A DNA stretch of 10,431 nt from Promethearchaeota archaeon (GTDB lineage Archaea > Asgardarchaeota > Lokiarchaeia > Sigynarchaeales > SOKP01): NCBI GenBank assembly GCA_019058515.1, contig JAHPYY010000227.1, positions 1-10,431 on the forward strand. Direction: 5' to 3'. Within the stretch, counting starts at the first letter, position 1. Each line of letters opens with the position of its first letter. Of this stretch, positions 7,358-10,431 are shown piece after piece. The notes beneath the pieces were generated by a model, which was not told the origin of the DNA, made no database searches, and was given only the letters and a program-made list of their open reading frames with translations. The translations under genes were made by a program, and so were the position numbers.

Positions 7358-8776
7358 ATGGTGAATAATGAAGATATTTGTTATATGCCCGCTTACGAGA
7401 TGGCGGAAAAGATACGCACCCAAGAGTTAACTTCACTCGAAATCACTAAAGCATTAATAGAAAGAATTGAAAAGGTAAACCCAATCATAAATGCATATTG
7501 TACTCCAACTTTCGATCTGGCAAGAACAATGGCACAAGAAGCGGATAAAAGGGTACGAGAAGGGAATGCGAAGGGAATCCTTAACGGTATTCCGCTTTCA
7601 ATAAAAGACTTAGTACCGACGAAGGGAATTAGAACGACTTACGGTTCCTTAATCTTTGAAAACTATATACCTGAAGAAGATGCGATAGTAGCCAAACGCT
7701 TAAAAGAAGCGGGATGTGTAATATTAGGAAAAACCAATACTCCCGAATTTGGGGCGAAGGGGGTTACAAATAATCCTATTTTTGGGGAGACCAAGAACCC
7801 ATGGAACTTAAACAAAACTTCGGGAGGCTCGAGTGGCGGAGCTGCAGCAGCAACGGTAAGCGGAATTAGTCCCCTTGCTCAAGGATCCGACGGAGGAGGT
7901 TCAATTCGCCATCCTGCGGGATTATGTGGAGCGTACGGAATTAAACCTCATTTTGGGCGCGTGCCAATATATCCGGTTATGGGGTTAGGAGGAGAAACAT
8001 TTTCCTGTATTGGTCCTATTACGAGGAATGTAAAAGACGCGGCGTTGCTTTTAGATGCGATGAAAGGACCTCACATTGCTGATCGATATAGTCTACCTAA
8101 CGATAATGTGAGTTATTTTGAAGAAGTAGATAAAATTCCTAAAAAATTGAGAATTGGGTATTCGTTAGATTTAGGATACGCTAAACTAATCGATCCTGAA
8201 GTCAAGAAGAATTTTTTCGAATCCATTGACAAGCTAAAATCCTACGATTGGGCAATCGAGGAGGTTAAAATTAAGTTAAGGAAACCGCATATTTCGTATC
8301 TAACATATCACACAGCGATGCCCGCGTTTGATTTAAAGCCGTTATTAAAAGAATGGAAAGATAAAATCGATGAAGAGCTGATTAAAATGGTTAACGCTGC
8401 ATTATCTTATACGGGAATGGATATAATGAGAGCAATGGATATTCGCACGAATGTTTACAACGCTATCTTCCCTGTGTTTGAAACCCACGATGTATTACTA
8501 ACGCCAACGGTTGCAACCACTGCGTTTAACCTTGGAATGTTATTTCCCGCCGAAATTAACGGTAAAGTAGCTGCACCTCTAACTTGGATGCCATACACTT
8601 ATATATTTAACATGACAGGTCATCCCGCCGCTACGATACCAAGCGGGTTTTCTAGAGAACACCTTCCTTTTGGATTTCAAATTGTTGGAAATCGATACGA
8701 TGAAACCACCGTTTTCCAGGTGTCTCGTGCGTTTGAAAAAATCGCTCCATGGCAAAACGAAAAACCAAATTTTTAA
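7358..8776 (+). CDS. Amidase-signature family hydrolase, copy 2
   Basis: This 472-residue paralogue of the gene at 4612 has the same triad at K83 (SIKD), cis-Ser S158 (SGGSSGG) and nucleophile S182 (GSDGGGSIR), again spaced 75 and 24. The two proteins align end to end without gaps from the shared IC(F/Y)MP near residue 7 to the C-terminal KPNF. They differ just after the nucleophile (RHPAGLCGAYG here, RIPSSLNGTYG in copy 1) and in the middle third, around 285-345, so the substrates may differ. No GatB/GatC partner is present. The start ATG 7358 follows a purine-rich site and matches the paralogue's N-terminus. Codon use is quite different from copy 1: GCG supplies about 15 of 40 Ala codons. 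It is divergent from the aminotransferase across 127 bases. Confidence 0.91.
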   Translation: MVNNEDICYMPAYEMAEKIRTQELTSLEITKALIERIEKVNPIINAYCTPTFDLARTMAQEADKRVREGNAKGILNGIPLSIKDLVPTKGIRTTYGSLIFENYIPEEDAIVAKRLKEAGCVILGKTNTPEFGAKGVTNNPIFGETKNPWNLNKTSGGSSGGAAAATVSGISPLAQGSDGGGSIRHPAGLCGAYGIKPHFGRVPIYPVMGLGGETFSCIGPITRNVKDAALLLDAMKGPHIADRYSLPNDNVSYFEEVDKIPKKLRIGYSLDLGYAKLIDPEVKKNFFESIDKLKSYDWAIEEVKIKLRKPHISYLTYHTAMPAFDLKPLLKEWKDKIDEELIKMVNAALSYTGMDIMRAMDIRTNVYNAIFPVFETHDVLLTPTVATTAFNLGMLFPAEINGKVAAPLTWMPYTYIFNMTGHPAATIPSGFSREHLPFGFQIVGNRYDETTVFQVSRAFEKIAPWQNEKPNF

Positions 8777-8800
8777 TCCCAACACATCTTTCTTTTATTT

Positions 8801-8809
8801 TTAAATATA
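8801..8809 (+). promoter_or_regulatory. TATA box and ribosome-binding site region of the sulfatase gene
   Basis: TTAAATATA predicts transcription near 8831. The leader holds AAGGAGGATT (8841-8850), the strongest Shine-Dalgarno match in the window, six bases before ATG 8857. This decides the start and suggests that the sulfatase is transcribed separately from the amidase upstream. Confidence 0.5.
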
Positions 8810-8856
8810 GTGCTTATCTCAAGTTCTTTTTTAATACTATAAGGAGGATTAGCGTT

Positions 8857-10239
8857 ATGGAAAAACCAAACATAGTATTTATACTAATAGATGATATGGG
8901 ATGGAGGGATTTAAGTTGCTACGGAAGTAAATTCTACGAGACACCTAATATCGATAAACTTGCCTTCGAAGGGATGACATTTACCGACGCATACGCTGTA
9001 GCTCCCGTGTGTTCCCCTACGAGAGCCAGCATACTTACGGGAAAGTACCCCGCCACATTAGGGCTGACTAACTTTATAGGAGGAGATGCGAGAGGAAAAC
9101 TCATAGACGCACCGTTTATAGACCATTTACCGCTTTCAGAAACTTGTATTGCTAAGAAACTCAAAGAAGGTGGATATAGTACTTGGCATGTTGGTAAATG
9201 GCATTTAGGAGAATCTCCGTATTATCCTGAACACCATGGATTTGATGTTAACATTGGAGGGTGTAGCTGGGGACTACCCTTTTATGGATATTTTAGCCCT
9301 TGGAGAATACCAAACATGAAAGACATGCCAAAAGGAACCTACTTGACCGATCACCTAACTGACAAGGCTATTGAGTTTATCAAAAACAAGGGAGATAATC
9401 CTTTTTTCCTTAATTTGTGGTATTATTTAGTACACGTTCCAATACAAGCTAAACGGGAGATTACGCGCTATTACAAGGAAAAAAGAAAGAAAATGGGATT
9501 AGAAGAGGTTAAGACATTTGAAGTGGGGGAATATTTTCCTTGTGAGCACAAAAGTAAATATAGGATTAAGAGAAGATTAGTTCAATCTGATCCAAAATAC
9601 GCCGCAATGATTCACTCCTTAGACGAAAATGTAGGTCGAATCTTAACCACCATTGAAGAAATTGGAGAAACGGAAAATACGGTGGTAATCTTTACTTCTG
9701 ATAATGGGGGCTTGTCTACAGCAGAAGGCTCTCCTACATGTAACTCACCGCTCTCAGAGGGAAAAGGCTGGATGTACGAGGGAGGGACTCGTGAACCTTT
9801 AATCGTGAAATGGCCAAGGAGTATTGCCCAAGGGAGTGAGTGTAATGTACCCGTTACAAGTCCAGACTTTTATCCAACGATGCTCGAGATTGCTGGAATT
9901 GAATATTTAGATCATCAATCACTTGAAGGAATTAGTCTAGTTCCTCTATTAAAAGGTAGAAACGATTTACCACGAGAAGGAATCTACTGGCATTTTCCTC
10001 ACTACGGTAATCAGGGTGGAACTCCTTGTTCCTCTATTAGGTCGGGTGACTACAAACTTATAAAATTTTACGAAGATAATCGCTTAGAACTCTATAATCT
10101 TCAACACGATATTGGAGAAAAGCATAACCTCTCTAAAAGTTATCCTGAAGTGACCGATAAGTTAGTTAACGAACTCGATAATTGGTTAAATTGGATAGGA
10201 GCAAAGTTTCCCGAGAGAAATCCAGATTACAGACATTAA
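8857..10239 (+). CDS. Formylglycine-type sulfatase (arylsulfatase family S1), cytosolic
   Basis: This 460-residue alkaline-phosphatase-fold enzyme removes sulfate esters. C52 in PVCSPTRASILTG (50-62) matches sulfatase signature 1 and is the residue normally oxidised to formylglycine. GYSTWHVGKWH (106-116) matches signature 2, with K114 and H116 in the active site. D12, D13, D282 and N283 are the calcium ligands expected for the family; H193, K303 and R312 are likely sulfate or substrate contacts. The start is ATG 8857, set by the strong ribosome-binding site. A longer frame from 8749 overlaps the amidase by 28 bases and is not needed. The protein starts directly with EKPNIVFILIDD and has no signal peptide, so it should act in the cytosol, unlike most exported sulfatases. 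A sugar-symporter-like gene follows 63 bases later. The substrate is unknown. Confidence 0.93.
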   Translation: MEKPNIVFILIDDMGWRDLSCYGSKFYETPNIDKLAFEGMTFTDAYAVAPVCSPTRASILTGKYPATLGLTNFIGGDARGKLIDAPFIDHLPLSETCIAKKLKEGGYSTWHVGKWHLGESPYYPEHHGFDVNIGGCSWGLPFYGYFSPWRIPNMKDMPKGTYLTDHLTDKAIEFIKNKGDNPFFLNLWYYLVHVPIQAKREITRYYKEKRKKMGLEEVKTFEVGEYFPCEHKSKYRIKRRLVQSDPKYAAMIHSLDENVGRILTTIEEIGETENTVVIFTSDNGGLSTAEGSPTCNSPLSEGKGWMYEGGTREPLIVKWPRSIAQGSECNVPVTSPDFYPTMLEIAGIEYLDHQSLEGISLVPLLKGRNDLPREGIYWHFPHYGNQGGTPCSSIRSGDYKLIKFYEDNRLELYNLQHDIGEKHNLSKSYPEVTDKLVNELDNWLNWIGAKFPERNPDYRH

Positions 10240-10240
10240 A

Positions 10241-10268
10241 TTTATATATCTTTATTTCTCTATAAATC
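10241..10268 (+). promoter_or_regulatory. Possible promoter of the downstream transporter gene
   Basis: Two TATA-like boxes follow the sulfatase stop: TTTATATA (10241-10248) and TATAAATC (10261-10268). They predict transcription near 10270 or 10290, before ATG 10303. No clear ribosome-binding site was seen. Readthrough from the sulfatase is also possible. Confidence 0.35.
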
Positions 10269-10302
10269 ATGATCCAATGCAAAAATAATATATTTTAAAA
10301 CT

Positions 10303-10431
10303 ATGGAGTCTAGTAAATCTGAAATTAGAAGTTCAATTGTTAAATGGGTGTCTTATGGATTTGGAAATGTCTTTTACCAGTTTTTATTGTTTGGTAACGG
10401 TTATTTACGAGTTTTATACGAATATGAATTA
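10303..10431 (+). CDS. Probable GPH-family (MFS) sugar:cation symporter, N-terminal part only
   Basis: The frame from ATG 10303 runs 43 codons to the window edge without a stop. It reads MESSKSEIRSSIVKW, then a first membrane segment with YGFGN (18-22) and ends in YLRVLYEYEL. A short polar start, then K-x-x-x-YGxGN, then Y-L-x-x-x-Y before a loop, is the pattern of TM1 in glycoside-pentoside-hexuronide:cation symporters. By family knowledge these import sugars with H+ or Na+. The sulfatase directly upstream, on the same strand and lacking a signal peptide, fits import of a sulfated sugar before desulfation. Only one membrane segment is visible, so another MFS subfamily cannot be excluded. Confidence 0.55.
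   Translation, partial: MESSKSEIRSSIVKWVSYGFGNVFYQFLLFGNGYLRVLYEYEL

Noticed and set aside
4612..8776. GatA subunits of tRNA amidotransferase
   Set aside because: There are two copies, and no GatB, GatC, GatD or GatE gene is nearby. Standalone amidases share the same signature.
8749..8856. Extended N-terminus of the sulfatase that could look like a signal sequence
   Set aside because: It overlaps the amidase by 28 bases in another frame. A strong GGAGG site directs the start to 8857, where the family's usual N-terminus begins.
1..10431. CRISPR array, mobile element or tRNA
   Set aside because: No spaced direct repeats, transposase motifs, terminal repeats or cloverleaf-like sequence were seen on either strand.

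Overview
The window looks like archaeal chromosome, most likely from an Asgard (Lokiarchaeota-like) anaerobe, though the lineage is inference. The DNA is AT-rich. Several genes have TATA-like boxes about 25-27 bases before the start codon or before a short Shine-Dalgarno leader, which is archaeal promoter geometry rather than bacterial -35/-10. One gene is a ferredoxin-nitroreductase fusion, a type common in anaerobes. No rRNA, tRNA, insertion sequence, CRISPR array or phage gene was seen.

Layout, left to right. (1) 1-160, minus: the start of a zinc-ribbon protein cut by the window edge, with an operator-like inverted repeat around its likely TATA box. (2) 535-1842, plus: a 12-TM MFS transporter of the drug:H+ antiporter (TetA-like) type. 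(3) 1886-2689, minus, convergent with it: a nitroreductase with an N-terminal 2x[4Fe-4S] ferredoxin domain. (4) A 469-base divergent gap that may hold an orphan promoter and T-run. (5) 3159-4355, plus: a membrane-anchored serine hydrolase of the class C beta-lactamase/NylB type. (6) 4612-6030, plus: an amidase-signature hydrolase. (7) 6061-7230, minus: a PLP-dependent class I/II aminotransferase. (8) 7358-8776, plus: a second amidase, a gapless paralogue of the first. (9) 8857-10239, plus: a cytosolic formylglycine-type sulfatase. (10) 10303 to the edge, plus: the start of a probable GPH-family sugar:cation symporter.

The genes are mostly single transcription units, each with its own promoter candidate, and not one operon. 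Two functional groupings can be proposed. The two amidases, the aminotransferase and the NylB-type hydrolase could together open small amides, lactams or peptides and move the released amino group. The sulfatase, which has no signal peptide, sits next to a likely sugar importer and may desulfate substrates after uptake. The aminotransferase and the second amidase diverge from a 127-base region holding a perfect 12-bp inverted repeat between their two TATA boxes, the best regulatory candidate here. No demonstrably new system was found; the most unusual points are this shared operator, the paralogue pair with contrasting codon use, the cytosolic sulfatase/symporter pair and the apparently leaderless minus-strand genes.
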